NCBI GenBank assembly: GCA_026874595.1
Contig: CM049317.1
Span: 77,443,891 to 77,507,890, forward strand
Length of the DNA stretch: 64,000 bases
Direction: 5' to 3'
From: Sipunculus nudus
Lineage: Eukaryota > Annelida > Sipuncula > Golfingiida > Sipunculidae
Shown here: in pieces, positions 24,130 through 34,029 of the stretch
Layout: every line of letters starts with the position of its first letter
Numbering within the stretch: position 1 is the stretch's first letter
Made by a program: the position numbers and the translations under genes
Notes under the pieces: generated by a model
The model's input: only the letters and a program-made list of their open reading frames with translations
Database searches by the model: none
What the model was told of the DNA's origin: nothing

Positions 24130-25654
24130 CCATCTGGGGGGGGGGGGAGTGCAGGGCAGAGGGGAAGCCTGCTGGTAGTAGCCAGGCTGACCAAAGGCAA
24201 GCTGCCTGGGGTGGGTTACATAATGCAAGTGAAGGCTGTACTACTAGGTGGGCTAGATGTAAACAACACTTGACATGGTGTATGAAAACATGAATAAAAG
24301 CTATTCTTTCCAATCAATTTCTTTGAAATTTCAGATTTTAAAAGATTAAATCCTTATGTAAATATGCTGTGAAAATTAAATCAACAATGCCAAAGTTGGA
24401 CAAAATTTATGGTATTGATTTTTTATTTATGCTAATAACTTGAAAAATTTGCAAAATTCAGATCTAATTTTGGGTAAACAATTGAATCTTGATTAAAAAA
24501 AAGTTATATTCCTGAAAACAAGTCTCCAGCTTCAGCAATTCTCATGTTAGGTGAGTAAATATATTTCATGATTTTTTAAAAAATTGCATTATGTTTTGGC
24601 CCATAACTTCAAAATAATACCGCATACTGACCTAATTTCTGGTATGTTCATAGAAAATACGTTAAAATACTAAATACGTTAAAAACAGATCAGTGGTTTT
24701 GATATTAGGCAGCCTTGAAGTGTAACAATGGCTTTTTTTATGGAGTTTTTTTTCCTTAATATCTCGAAGGAACGAAGTCCTAATGACTCAATTTTCGGTA
24801 TGGTAGGAGATTTTGGGGACATCTAAAATTATGCCAACAGCCTGGGGAGCATAGAGATGTGCACTGAATGACCTACAGTCATCAAAGTGGACTGCTTGAC
24901 AATGTAAGGGAATACAACAAGAGCCTCCAAAAAAATTCAATATTTAGCCTAATTTTGCAGCTTTAATTTTCAAATTTCAGATTTTAACAGATTAAATCCT
25001 TATGTATACATGCTGTGAAAATTAAATCCACAGTACTTACAGGAAAAAACGTGCCGTGGCCAAAGTTTGGCAAAATTTAAGGTACAAATTTTATATTTTT
25101 GCCAATATTTAAAAAAATTTACTAGATTTTGATCTAATTTTTGGTATACAATTAAATTCTGATTAATTTAAGTTGTATTACTGGAAAAAAGTCCCTACCT
25201 TTAACACTTTTGGTCTTAAGTGACCAAATATCTTCCTGATTTTTTTACAAAGTCCATTATGTTTGGGCCCATAACTTTTTTAAATTATATAATACTGACT
25301 TAATATCTGGCATGTACATAGGAACTATATAGAGGAATATTTATGGTAAATATGAAGAAAACCAGATCAGTGGTTTTGATATTAGGCAGTCCTGAAGTGT
25401 AAAAATAGATTTCTAATAAAAAATTGAGGTTTTTCCTTAATATCTCAAAGGAACCAAGTCCTATTGACCCAATTTTCAGCATGGTAGGAGATTTTGGGTA
25501 CATCTAACTGTATGCCGAATTTCAGACTGTAGATCCAACAGTGTCGAAACGTGCCAGTCTTACGGACAGACGGACGGACGGACAGACAGACGGATGGACG
25601 ACGGACAATGGACCACAACTATAGCTCAGATGACTTATAGTCAGCTGAGCTAAA
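24130..25654 (-). mobile_element. Interspersed modular element, copy C
   Basis: It shares with copies A and B the blocks AAAATTAAATCCACAGTACT, GATCTAATTTTTGGTATACA, TGTTTGGGCCCATAACTT and CAGTGGTTTTGATATTAGGC. Two tandem modules of roughly 0.6-0.8 kb are present (about 24250-24840 and 24840-25654). The right border is a GACGGACGGACGGAC tract, then GACGACGGACAATGGACC, then the terminal hairpin AGCTCAG...CTGAGCT at about 25624-25652. No open frame of note. Confidence 0.75.
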
Positions 25655-25957
25655 AACAGATTTTGATCTAGTTTTTGGTATACAATTAAATTTTGATCAA
25701 TTAAAGTTGTATTACTGAAAAAAAAGTCCCTGCCTTTAACACTTTTGGTCTTAAAAGACCAAATATCTTTCCTGATTTTTTTTACAAAGTCCATTATGTT
25801 TGGGGACATCTAACTGTATGGCGAATTTTAGATTCGTAGGTCCAATGGTGTCGAAATGTGCCAGTCTTACGGACGGACATCCGGACAGACGGACAGACAA
25901 ACGACGGACAATGGACCACGACTAAAGCTCAGATGACTTATAGTCAGCTTAGCTAAA
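25655..25957 (-). repeat. Partial tandem copy of the element end
   Basis: Directly after copy C the module restarts at TTTTGATCTAGTTTTTGGTA and jumps, by an internal deletion near 25801, to GGGGACATCTAACTGTATGG, then the GGACGGACAT tract and the same hairpin. It is a shortened tandem repeat of 25.1-25.65 kb. Confidence 0.75.
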
Positions 25958-25959
25958 AA

Positions 25960-26640
25960 TGGGGTATAGGTTTTTGTTTTTACATTATATGAATGAATAT
26001 ATTTGTGAATACTGTATTCTTGTCTCATTTGAGCCGTCATGTATGTCTGTGTACAAAGGAGTGTTGTCTGTGGACATCTGAAATGTGAGAGAGAACTGAA
26101 ATTATAAATACATAGTAACATACATTGACATAATCCTTGAACAGGTCTCTAACCACAGACCGCACGGTCAGAGGCCCTCTGTGTGTCCAACTGTGCCACA
26201 AAGGCAAGTTGCAAGGCATCGAATTGTTTAGGTATTTAAGTCTATTGTTTTAAAGTAATGTCGTAAAAATACACATGGTGTCGCCACCATCTGTGGTGTA
26301 AGCCAATAATATAAGTGAAAACTGTCCACTGAGAAAGTTCTCATGAGTATGCATAAATGAGGCTGTGACTTAAACTGAGACTTCACGGAGTCCGGTGACC
26401 CGGTCCCAGTGACCCCTGAAATAAATCAACAGTTTATCCATGATTAATGCTAATAAATAAACCTCTGTTACTGGTATATAAATGAATATAGATTGGAATA
26501 AAAATGAATGTGTGGTGTGTCTTGTTGATATGTTAAATGTTCAGCTAAACTATGAGCATGTGGGGTCTGCGGGATCCTTGAATGTCCGGGTTTTACCTAG
26601 TGCACAAAAATCACAGTTATCGCGGTTTTTACATTTAGCT
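25960..26640. other. No gene seen; one solitary repeat end
   Basis: No exon was recognised. At 26558-26602 the sequence GGGATCCTTGAATGTCCGGG followed by TTTTACCTAGTG resembles the right end of the TIR element at 29703-30681. Confidence 0.4.
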
Positions 26641-26642
26641 AA

Positions 26643-27716
26643 TGCTACGGTCACAATGTGAAACTGCCGCCTGCCGATTTTTAGACATCGGCGGATTCTT
26701 AATGTTTCATGCCGCAGGCCGATTTTTGGCAAATCGGTGCGAGTGGTCATAAATAACTGCCAGTAAAAGGCCGCCTGACGAGCTCCGGGCGGCCCAAGGC
26801 AGTGTCTAAGTTCGAGGGGGTGTGTGACGTCATCAGGATGTTGGCCGGTGGCAGTTAGGCGACAGGCCGGCTGCCGTCAGATTTTACCTGCCACCTCCCG
26901 GTGACCATGCGGACACCGGCCATTTACACCTGCCACCGTCCAACGATCCGGCGTTCTCATTGCCACTGGCCGGCGCCCGCCCGATAATCTGACGGCGGCA
27001 ATCTGGTTCCCGGTTGGATATATAAACCTAGATTGCTCTCGTATCACTACAAAGTGTACCATCAACCATTTATTATCAACCATTTTCCATCAACCATTAT
27101 TATCAACCATTTCCTTCCAACAAGATGCCCCCTAAAGGCAAGGGAAAGGACAAGGCGCCAGCCCCAAAGCGAGTATGTTGTATGGTGGATGGCCTCGGAT
27201 TTATATTCAGGGGTCCGGGAGTCTGCAATCGGCAGATCGCCATCCTGCCACCTACCAACACCGACAGCCGCCTCCCAGCTGCCTTTCAATCTCCGCCCTG
27301 CTGCTGGCAGATATTTTGAAATCGTACGGTGGCATGTCGGTAGCATAACGGCAGCAGGCCGGATGCTAGAGAGTTGCAGTTAGATCCTACCGATTGCCGG
27401 CCGAAGTTTGAAGGACCTTGAGCCCCACGACCAAATAAAAATCGCGCTGCTGCTGCCTGCTGCTTGATAGCCACTGCGCGACTTCGAAATGCGCCAGGCC
27501 GGGGACCTGACAACTGGCATAATTGGAAAAAATTGGCCGGTGGCAGACAGAATTTTAACTTTTTCTTAAAATTTCAGCGGCGTCCTAGCAGCGTCTAAAA
27601 TGCCGACTGCCGCCTGCCGATTGTGCCTGCCACCGCTCTGCCACCTGACGAATTTTAGTGAAAACTGGCAGTTACCAAGCTGGCAGGCGGCATTAAGTGA
27701 TTTGTGACCGTAGCAT
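26643..27716. mobile_element. Harbinger-like TIR element, 1074 bp, TAA target duplication
   Basis: The ends are perfect inverted repeats: TGCTACGGTCACAA at 26643-26656 and TTGTGACCGTAGCA at 27703-27716. GCCGCCTGCC and GGCAGGCGGC follow as subterminal inverted copies. TAA flanks both sides (26640-26642 and 27717-27719), which fits the TWA preference of PIF/Harbinger. The interior is strikingly GC-rich against the AT-rich surroundings and repeats CTGCC-type motifs. No complete transposase frame is present, so this is a deletion derivative; it keeps a promoter and first exon (27019-27172). Confidence 0.82.
27019..27172 (+). promoter_or_regulatory. TATA promoter, 5' UTR and short first exon inside the Harbinger-like element
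   Basis: TATATAAA at 27019-27026 is followed by a leader holding four copies of ATCAACCATT. An ATG at 27125 opens 16 codons, MPPKGKGKDKAPAPKR, ending at a possible donor CGA|GTATGT at 27172/27173. Basic starts of this kind suit the accessory DNA-binding protein of autonomous Harbingers, but that identity is inferred. The remainder of the gene is missing. Confidence 0.5.
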
Positions 27717-27719
27717 AAG

Positions 27720-28320
27720 TAGGTGTTCAATAACTTCATAAAAAGATTTATAGATTAATAATGAATATTAGTATGGCATATAATATACCAAAGTCAGAAA
27801 ATGTGTTATCTATATTAACAATGAAACAAAATACAGGTGAACATCAAGTAAATCACTGACATGTGGGTGAGCTTGTTTTTGTATTGGTAATTAAAATATC
27901 ACATGACCTATGTTTACTGTTTACTGAGATACCGTTGTAACTGATGATCAAGCATAGCCGCCATAGATCAACCTACAGGTAACATGTCTGTCAGGGACAA
28001 GATCCAAGGTTTTGTAACTGAAATAATGGCATCGATACCTTCTAAACACAAGTGTGAGGATAGTAAGGCTGAAAACTGGAAAAGGTTTAAAGGTCCGAGA
28101 GTGATTAGACTTATGTTGCAGAAATGAAGAATGGAAAAATCACAAGAAGTAAGCCAAACCAGGTGTTTGCCATAATGTGCAGGCCCCTCTATCAGGTCTG
28201 TGGGTTTTAACACAGATAGCGTGATACAGAAAGGTAGTGTGACCCAATGAAGTTATACTGTTGGAAGTTTCGGTAAAGGTGAGGCAGGTACATCCTCATT
28301 TCACATCTCCCTAACCTTCC
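27720..28320. other. No feature seen
   Basis: AT-rich sequence between two transposon remnants, with no credible frame. Confidence 0.45.
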
Positions 28321-28322
28321 TA

Positions 28323-29034
28323 GTGCACAATATACTTTTGTCAAAGGAGTCATGTTTAACCTGGCTAATAGAGAATTGTTTCATACCAAAAAGAAGAACC
28401 TGCCCCATTTGTCAAACTGAAATGAAACTGGTATCGGTTAACACAAAAGACTCTGGTGATGGCTACCAATGGCGCTGCCAAAAGAGACGGCCAAAGCACA
28501 ATATGAAATTATCAGTCTGACATGGCACCTGGTTTGCCATGTCGATGTTGCGTTGAGGAGATTCTTGAGCTAACGTATTTGTGGACAATTGGGTTAATGC
28601 ACAACCAAATCTGTTACCAGACTTTCTCCAGTCCTAATACTATTGTGGACTGTCCGGGCCAGCTTTAGTGGCAAGGTCTGCGAGGAGGTCTTGTTATGGG
28701 AGATTGAGGAAGATGCACAGATCAGAGGTCCAGGCATCGTGGTCGAAATCGATGAAAGTAAACTTGTCCAAAGGAAGTATCACCCTGGGCATCAGGTGAG
28801 GGGCCGTGAAAGAGAAAATAAATCCAAACTGTTCATGTGTACAGTACCAGACAGAAGTGCGAATAACTTACTCTGGGTTATCCAAAAACATGTCGCCTGA
28901 GGCTCTGTCAAAAACGTGGAGAGTTCGAAATTGTACAGTCAATTGAAAGAGCTGGGCTATGGGCATCTCACGGTGACCCATAGTGAGACTTTTAAAGACC
29001 CCTGAACCAGCTGCCATACGAATTGTATTGAGGG
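28323..29034 (+). pseudogene. Merlin (ISXO2/IS1016-type) transposase, broken
   Basis: Pieces of one protein lie in order across shifting frames. A zinc-ribbon start, TCPICQTEMKLVSVNTKDSG then DGYQWRC (28392-28475), is followed by HGTWF after a stop. A helical segment ILELTYLWTIGLM and SSPNTIVD come next in another frame, then VCEEVLLWEIEEDAQIRGPG and VVEIDESKLVQRKYHPGHQV (28670-28800), with the IDESK catalytic motif. The end reads YGHLTVTHSETFKDP, a stop, and HTNCIEG. This domain order is that of Merlin transposases, which cut and paste DNA with a DDE nuclease. At least three stops and two frameshifts make it inactive. Flanking TIRs were not found. Confidence 0.85.
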
Positions 29035-29249
29035 GTGAATAAGAATGACTAAGTGTACATAGTGTATTATATTGTTGATTATGGGAAGTGAAAAATAATA
29101 CATGAATGTACATGAAAAATATAATATGACACAATACTAATATACTAGAAAAGGGTGTACATTGAGGTCATGCAATAAGACATGTCACATTTTACTATCG
29201 ACATCTATATTTTTGTGAGGTGCACACAGGGAGTACATAATGTAAATCT

Positions 29250-29375
29250 ATATGTTAATAGCGTAAGGCGATTTTTGTAATTTTCCGTATCTCCCCTGAT
29301 ACTTCTGTACGGTTTGCCATGATTTCTGACATACATATGCTCAGGGTTTGTCCGAAGAAATTCCACCCACTTTTA
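29250..29375 (+). repeat. Direct repeat, left copy (partner at 31092-31215)
   Basis: Shared landmarks with the partner are TTAATAGCGTAA(G/C)GCGATTT, GTCTCC-like text, GGTTTGCC(A/G)TG and ACATACATATGCTC(A/C)GGG, ending in TTTGTCCGAAGA. The two copies are about 1.84 kb apart with a putative TIR element between them. Confidence 0.7.
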
Positions 29376-29702
29376 TTTGCAATATTTGCATATTACGTGC
29401 ATAATTAATAATTTTAATATTTGCTCCCCCGCGAGCGCCTCTTTTCTTTGTGTCTTCAGGCCTGGTAACACAATGGCCACAGAGTGTTTGATGGTGGGAC
29501 TGAGTTTTTCTCCGGGGCCCTATCTGGGCTTTTCTTAAATTTGCGGTGACCGGCCCAAAATAATCCCCATTGGTGATCCCTTCTCAAAAGGCAACCTCTG
29601 CGCAGCGAAAAGGTCTATTGTGCACAAGGAGATCTCGCATGAGAAAAATGCTCAAAAGGGGGATCTTTCAAAGAATGAAAATTTTCCGGGCAGTAGTGAA
29701 TG

Positions 29703-30681
29703 CAGGGTAGTGTGTAAAACCCGAACCCCACGGTCCCCAGACCCCATAACCTATTTCCTCATTTTCCATTATTTATACTGATAAAAACACCACTATTGTT
29801 GATGTAAGGACAGAGCAAAGTCCCTAATTGTTGCACATTTGTAAATGACTGATTCACTGAAAGATTTATAAGTACAAAAATATTTCGATACAGATGGACC
29901 TCATTTACTTGAATTTTCTGACTGTTCCATTTTGACGGACCCCAGTAACCACCGCTCATATTTTTATTTATGACTCAAAGAGGACAAAAATAGTACTCAT
30001 GTCACACACTAAATATAATATTTGTTATTTTAAATGAAAATATAATAGTGCGGACACAGTTATGGAGATTTAATTTATAGTGCACTAACAGTTGAGCGGA
30101 CCTGAGACTGATATATCAGAGCACTTCCACATAACAACAGGTTTCGTGCTCCGTTCATAACAATCATGCAATTTTAAAGTTGGCAATAATATAAATACTG
30201 AAAGGAATTGTTGATTACTTGCATTTCAAGCAACTACAGGTTCCAAAATAATGATTTTGTAAATGTTTTAAATTATAATACTTTTTAAAACGCTACACAA
30301 ATGAAATAAATAGCAAATATAAAATTATGAATAAAAACTGAGACAGAAATGTAAAAATACAGATACAAACACAATAATAAATCACAAATGTGTCATGGCT
30401 AAACGTGATGTCAAATACATGTATGTACTAAAGAAATGGTAAAACAACAAGAAAACGGGGTCCGTGTAATCTGTGAGGTCCGTGCCCCAGGGTTCGTAAG
30501 TGTTTTTTTTTATCAAATTTTGTTGCAAAACAGACTATTTTTTATGTTTTAACCAAACATTATATAAAATATGTCTTTAGATACGAAAATATCTGGGCAA
30601 ATTACCATGAGAGTTTAGGAATTACAAATTTTTCTTGGGTTCCGGGATCAGGAGTGGGATCCGGGTTTAACACACTGCCTG
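29703..30681. mobile_element. Putative non-autonomous TIR element, 979 bp
   Basis: The left end CAGGGTAGTGTGTAAAACCC is matched inverted by GGGTTTAACACACTGCCTG at the right. Subterminal GGACCCC/GGGGTCC words also face each other (29936 and 30460). No target duplication is evident and no frame is present. CAG-type ends could suggest hAT, but the class is unresolved. Confidence 0.4.
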
Positions 30682-31091
30682 AACACAGTGACTTTCTCAC
30701 TGGAAAACATTGGCTCAGCTTTCAAACAGAAAGGAGTGCGTGATATTTAAAAATATATACAGCCATTAAATGTACCACATAATATAATGCTACCACGAAC
30801 TTTTGCGCAGCGGGATTGCCAGACCTTGTGAGTGCTCAGTTTTTGTGCGTTATAACCGGAATGCAATTATCGAGATCACGTTTCAGTGCTGTACTGTACT
30901 ACCATGCAAGATAACAGGTTCCTTTACTGGCGGATTCACGGGCGTGGAGGGCAACTTTAAATGGCGATGTTCAGCATAATATATATTTTTTCATATAAAA
31001 ATGATTTTATTTAACATATCAAATTCTTCGAAAAATTCTCAGGCCAACCTCTCGGCTTCAATTTTAGTTTTATGCATAACACCATGCATAT

Positions 31092-31215
31092 AATGGATCT
31101 ATATATTAATAGCGTAACGCGATTTGTGTGAAATTACATGTCTCCTCTGACGCTATGGTTTGCCGTGTTTTTTTACATACATATGCTCCGGGTTTGTCCG
31201 AAGACATTCCACCAT
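31092..31215 (+). repeat. Direct repeat, right copy (partner at 29250-29375)
   Basis: Same landmarks and order as the left copy. Beyond the shared part the two copies diverge into unrelated sequence. Confidence 0.7.
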
Positions 31216-31740
31216 TCAGACCAGAATGTATTCGTCCAGGTCATTCAGACTCCTACAAAAGGTTAACTCAGAGACAGAACACTTACACCAAATGTTGGAT
31301 TCAAAGAGACAGAAACACTGTACACCCAAGCCATGAAATTATGACAGACTATTTGACATCAGAACTAAATGCTCGCCCAAAACCATGCGTAGCACGGGTA
31401 ATTGCTAGTTAGAAATAATCTTGAATCTTGATAAGGGTGTAGCATTGATATGTTTCATAATTCATGTGGTGAATCTTTCACATAACAAATTGCAAGCACT
31501 GGTAATTGGTAAATTTGCTTTTTCATTAATTCTGATCGATTCTTCAGATGTTGCGTTGATGTCATGAATTGTTGCACAAGACTATGAACTGTTGTTTCAA
31601 GATGGCGTCATGTAATTAAGACAGGATCGATGGTGACAAGATATATGGAAAAGATGAAACATTAACCATAAAGGTAGATGTGTATTTGTTGTTCATTTAT
31701 CATGAAATGCATTTCAAAAGACCATCAAACGTTATTTTTA

Positions 31741-32875
31741 GGAAGTGGCTAAACAACCGGTAGGGTGCTGGCAGTCTTGCACACAGGCTTAACACTGGCA
31801 AATGAATGTATGCAAATGAATGTATTCTCTATTTCAGTGTGATACTCCATAATTTCTATTTTTATTTTGATAATGAGCTGACAATATAGAGCTGACTTAC
31901 CAAATTAGATATTTTGCTGGTCTATATGTAAGAATTACCATTTGATATGGATATTTCTTGCATCACCTCACAACACAGTAGGCCCAACTATTTTAATTGG
32001 GTGAGGTGTAATATTGTTTGATTACCTTTGATCAAGTAATAAGCTAATCCTTGGATCATTCAGTGTATTTGACATATATCCTGAGTTGTTTACTCATAAG
32101 CACACTAGTGTAGGCCTATAAACAGTCGTTATGCTTCACACTTGATTAAATTTAATCAAACAATCTGCATATCCTTTGATATGACATCTCATGAGTTGTT
32201 TGTGCTTTCACACATTGTTTGTTTGTTTGTTTGCTCACCAGTATATAAACAGCTGTTATGCTTCACAGTTAAGCTAAGTTAATTTAATACCTTAAATCAA
32301 AGAATCTGCATATATCCTTTGATATGACATCTAATGAGTTGTTCCTGCTTTCACACACTACCCATATATGCATAAGCATATATAAGCAGCTGATATGCCA
32401 GTCAACTTCAGTTCAAATCCTACAGTAACAGTCAATGTGTCCCAGCAAACACTTCACATCTTTTGTGTATATATTTCTTTTATTGTGATATGGAATAAAT
32501 ATTTAGTATAAATACAGTGGTCTTTGTTGTTATAATTTGTAAGCTAACTATATTAGCAATTTGCCCCCTCCCCCCACACCCTGTAAATATCACCATTTTT
32601 ATCACAAAATCTATTTAAAACTACCCTGTAAATATCACAATGTGGACTTTTAATACCTACTCAACATACTTATTAGGAATTCCTAATTATTACTTATAGA
32701 CGAGCAAAATATCTAATTTTTTAAGTCAGCTCTGTATTGTCAGCTCATTATCAAAATATAAATAGAAATTATAAAGTATCACGCTGAAATAGAAAATTCA
32801 TTCATTTGCCAGTGTAAGCCTGTGCGCAAGACTGCCGGCAAGTCAATTTCCCCTGCCGGCTGTTTAGCCACTTCC
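31741..32875. mobile_element. Long-TIR element, 1135 bp, with 9-bp target duplication
   Basis: Both sides carry the identical 9-mer TTATTTTTA (31732-31740 and 32876-32884). Inside, inverted arms of about 185 bp start GGAAGTGGCTAAACA and end TGTTTAGCCACTTCC, with further matches such as TTTTGATAATGAGCTGACAA against its complement. Nine-bp duplications with long arms are typical of Mutator-like elements; Merlin (8-9 bp) is the alternative. The core has three diverged units, each with TATAAA/TATATAAG-like text followed by an AACAGCTGTTATGC-like segment, then AATAAA near 32489. No transposase frame is present. Confidence 0.85.
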
Positions 32876-32885
32876 TTATTTTTAT

Positions 32886-33527
32886 GAATTGCCCTTGCCT
32901 TATTCTAATCTTGGGTGTGGCCCAGTTTTTATAGTGGAACTCATTATTGCTTCAAGCCTGTCTACCAATGTGTTAATATTATAACTTCCTTGGTGAAAAA
33001 TAAGGCTGAGAATAGATCAGTAATTTTTTTAGTGGTCAAACATACAATACTCATAGATGTCTCAATAGATAAATGTTCAAATCGCACAGTTGTGCAGGAG
33101 TGTTATAATCACTGTTAACTGCAGGGGCAATATATGCCCCAGTCACAAAAAGCAATTGAGAAGTCCAATCTTAGTGGCTACTGCCCGTGTTAAATGAGAA
33201 ATATATGGTCAATCTAGTATGCCACAATGTCAGTTCTTCAACAGACTGGCAGTCGATCTGGTAACATGTTGTAATGTTGGGAGGCCGAGATGGTTTAGAA
33301 TAGTCTCTCACACAGACACACGGTGGCGCGCCGCAGTCTCCCGTGGAAAAGGCTTTGGTATAGATCGGATCGATCTGGACCGAGGCCGACGTGTGAATTA
33401 TGTAAGAGACGCCCATATCGGCCGCATCTGAAAACGGCTGTTTGATAAAGGACTGACGCACACGTCCGACTTTCACACTTGATACCTTTATGGACACTAC
33501 AAAAATCATACTGTAGTATATACTTAC
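32886..33527. other. No conserved coding sequence recognised
   Basis: A 112-codon minus frame at 33171-33509 is relatively GC- and CpG-rich but matches nothing I know and has no fitting splice context with KANSL2. It is more likely promoter-proximal sequence. Confidence 0.4.
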
Positions 33528-33877
33528 TGATATTGTGTCCCTAATCCACGCCAGGGAATGGAAATTTCCAGTTACTACGACGTGACTAATATTCCCGGAA
33601 TGAGGTCTCCTTTGCAGATCATTAACGGAAGTTCATATTAGACTTGTCTATACACATTTTTAATTAAACTAGGCAAAAGTGTCTCATTCCTTATACCCGC
33701 AAAAGATAATTTCTAGTAACAGAATAAAATGTATTTCCTCGATTGTATTTTTAAGTTTTTACATTGTATGAATTATAACAATCCATGTAAAATAGTAATA
33801 TTATTGTAAGACGGTACCAGACTATGAAATGATTTTCCGGAAATCCGTCCGTCTGTCTGTTTGTCTGTTCCGGATAA
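33528..33877. promoter_or_regulatory. Candidate bidirectional promoter of KANSL2 and cyclin T
   Basis: The cyclin T ATG lies at 33878. On the opposite strand a consensus splice donor, ATCA|GTAAGTAT, has its exon edge at 33528, pointing towards KANSL2. KANSL2 needs an upstream 5' UTR exon because its ATG sits 1 nt after an acceptor. No TATA box is obvious. A CCGTCCGTCTGTCTG tract lies just before the cyclin T ATG. The shared-promoter reading is an inference. Confidence 0.4.
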
Positions 33878-34029
33878 ATGGCGGGGGAGCAGCAATCGAG
33901 ATGGATATTCACAAAATCTCAACTCGAGAATACCCCCAGCCGCAAAAGCGGAGTGGACAGCGACAAAGAATTAAGTTATAGACAACAAGGAGCCAACTTC
34001 ATACAGGATATGGGCCAACGACTGCAAGT
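33878..34029 (+). CDS. CCNT1: Cyclin T exon 1
   Basis: ATG preceded by in-frame TAA; donor CAAGT|GTATCT. It encodes aa 1-50 plus two bases, the N-terminal helix and start of the first cyclin repeat. Confidence 0.93.

Noticed and set aside
25624-25652. Helitron 3' end
   Set aside because: A hairpin is present, but no separate CTRR end with A/T insertion flanks could be placed after it.
27033-27383. 116-codon plus and 94-codon minus frames
   Set aside because: Both lie within the GC-rich Harbinger-like element; only the short ATG exon with TATA box and donor has supporting context.
33171-33509. 112-codon minus frame as the KANSL2 N-terminus
   Set aside because: No donor in it restores the phase needed at the 18852 acceptor, and the text does not resemble family N-termini.
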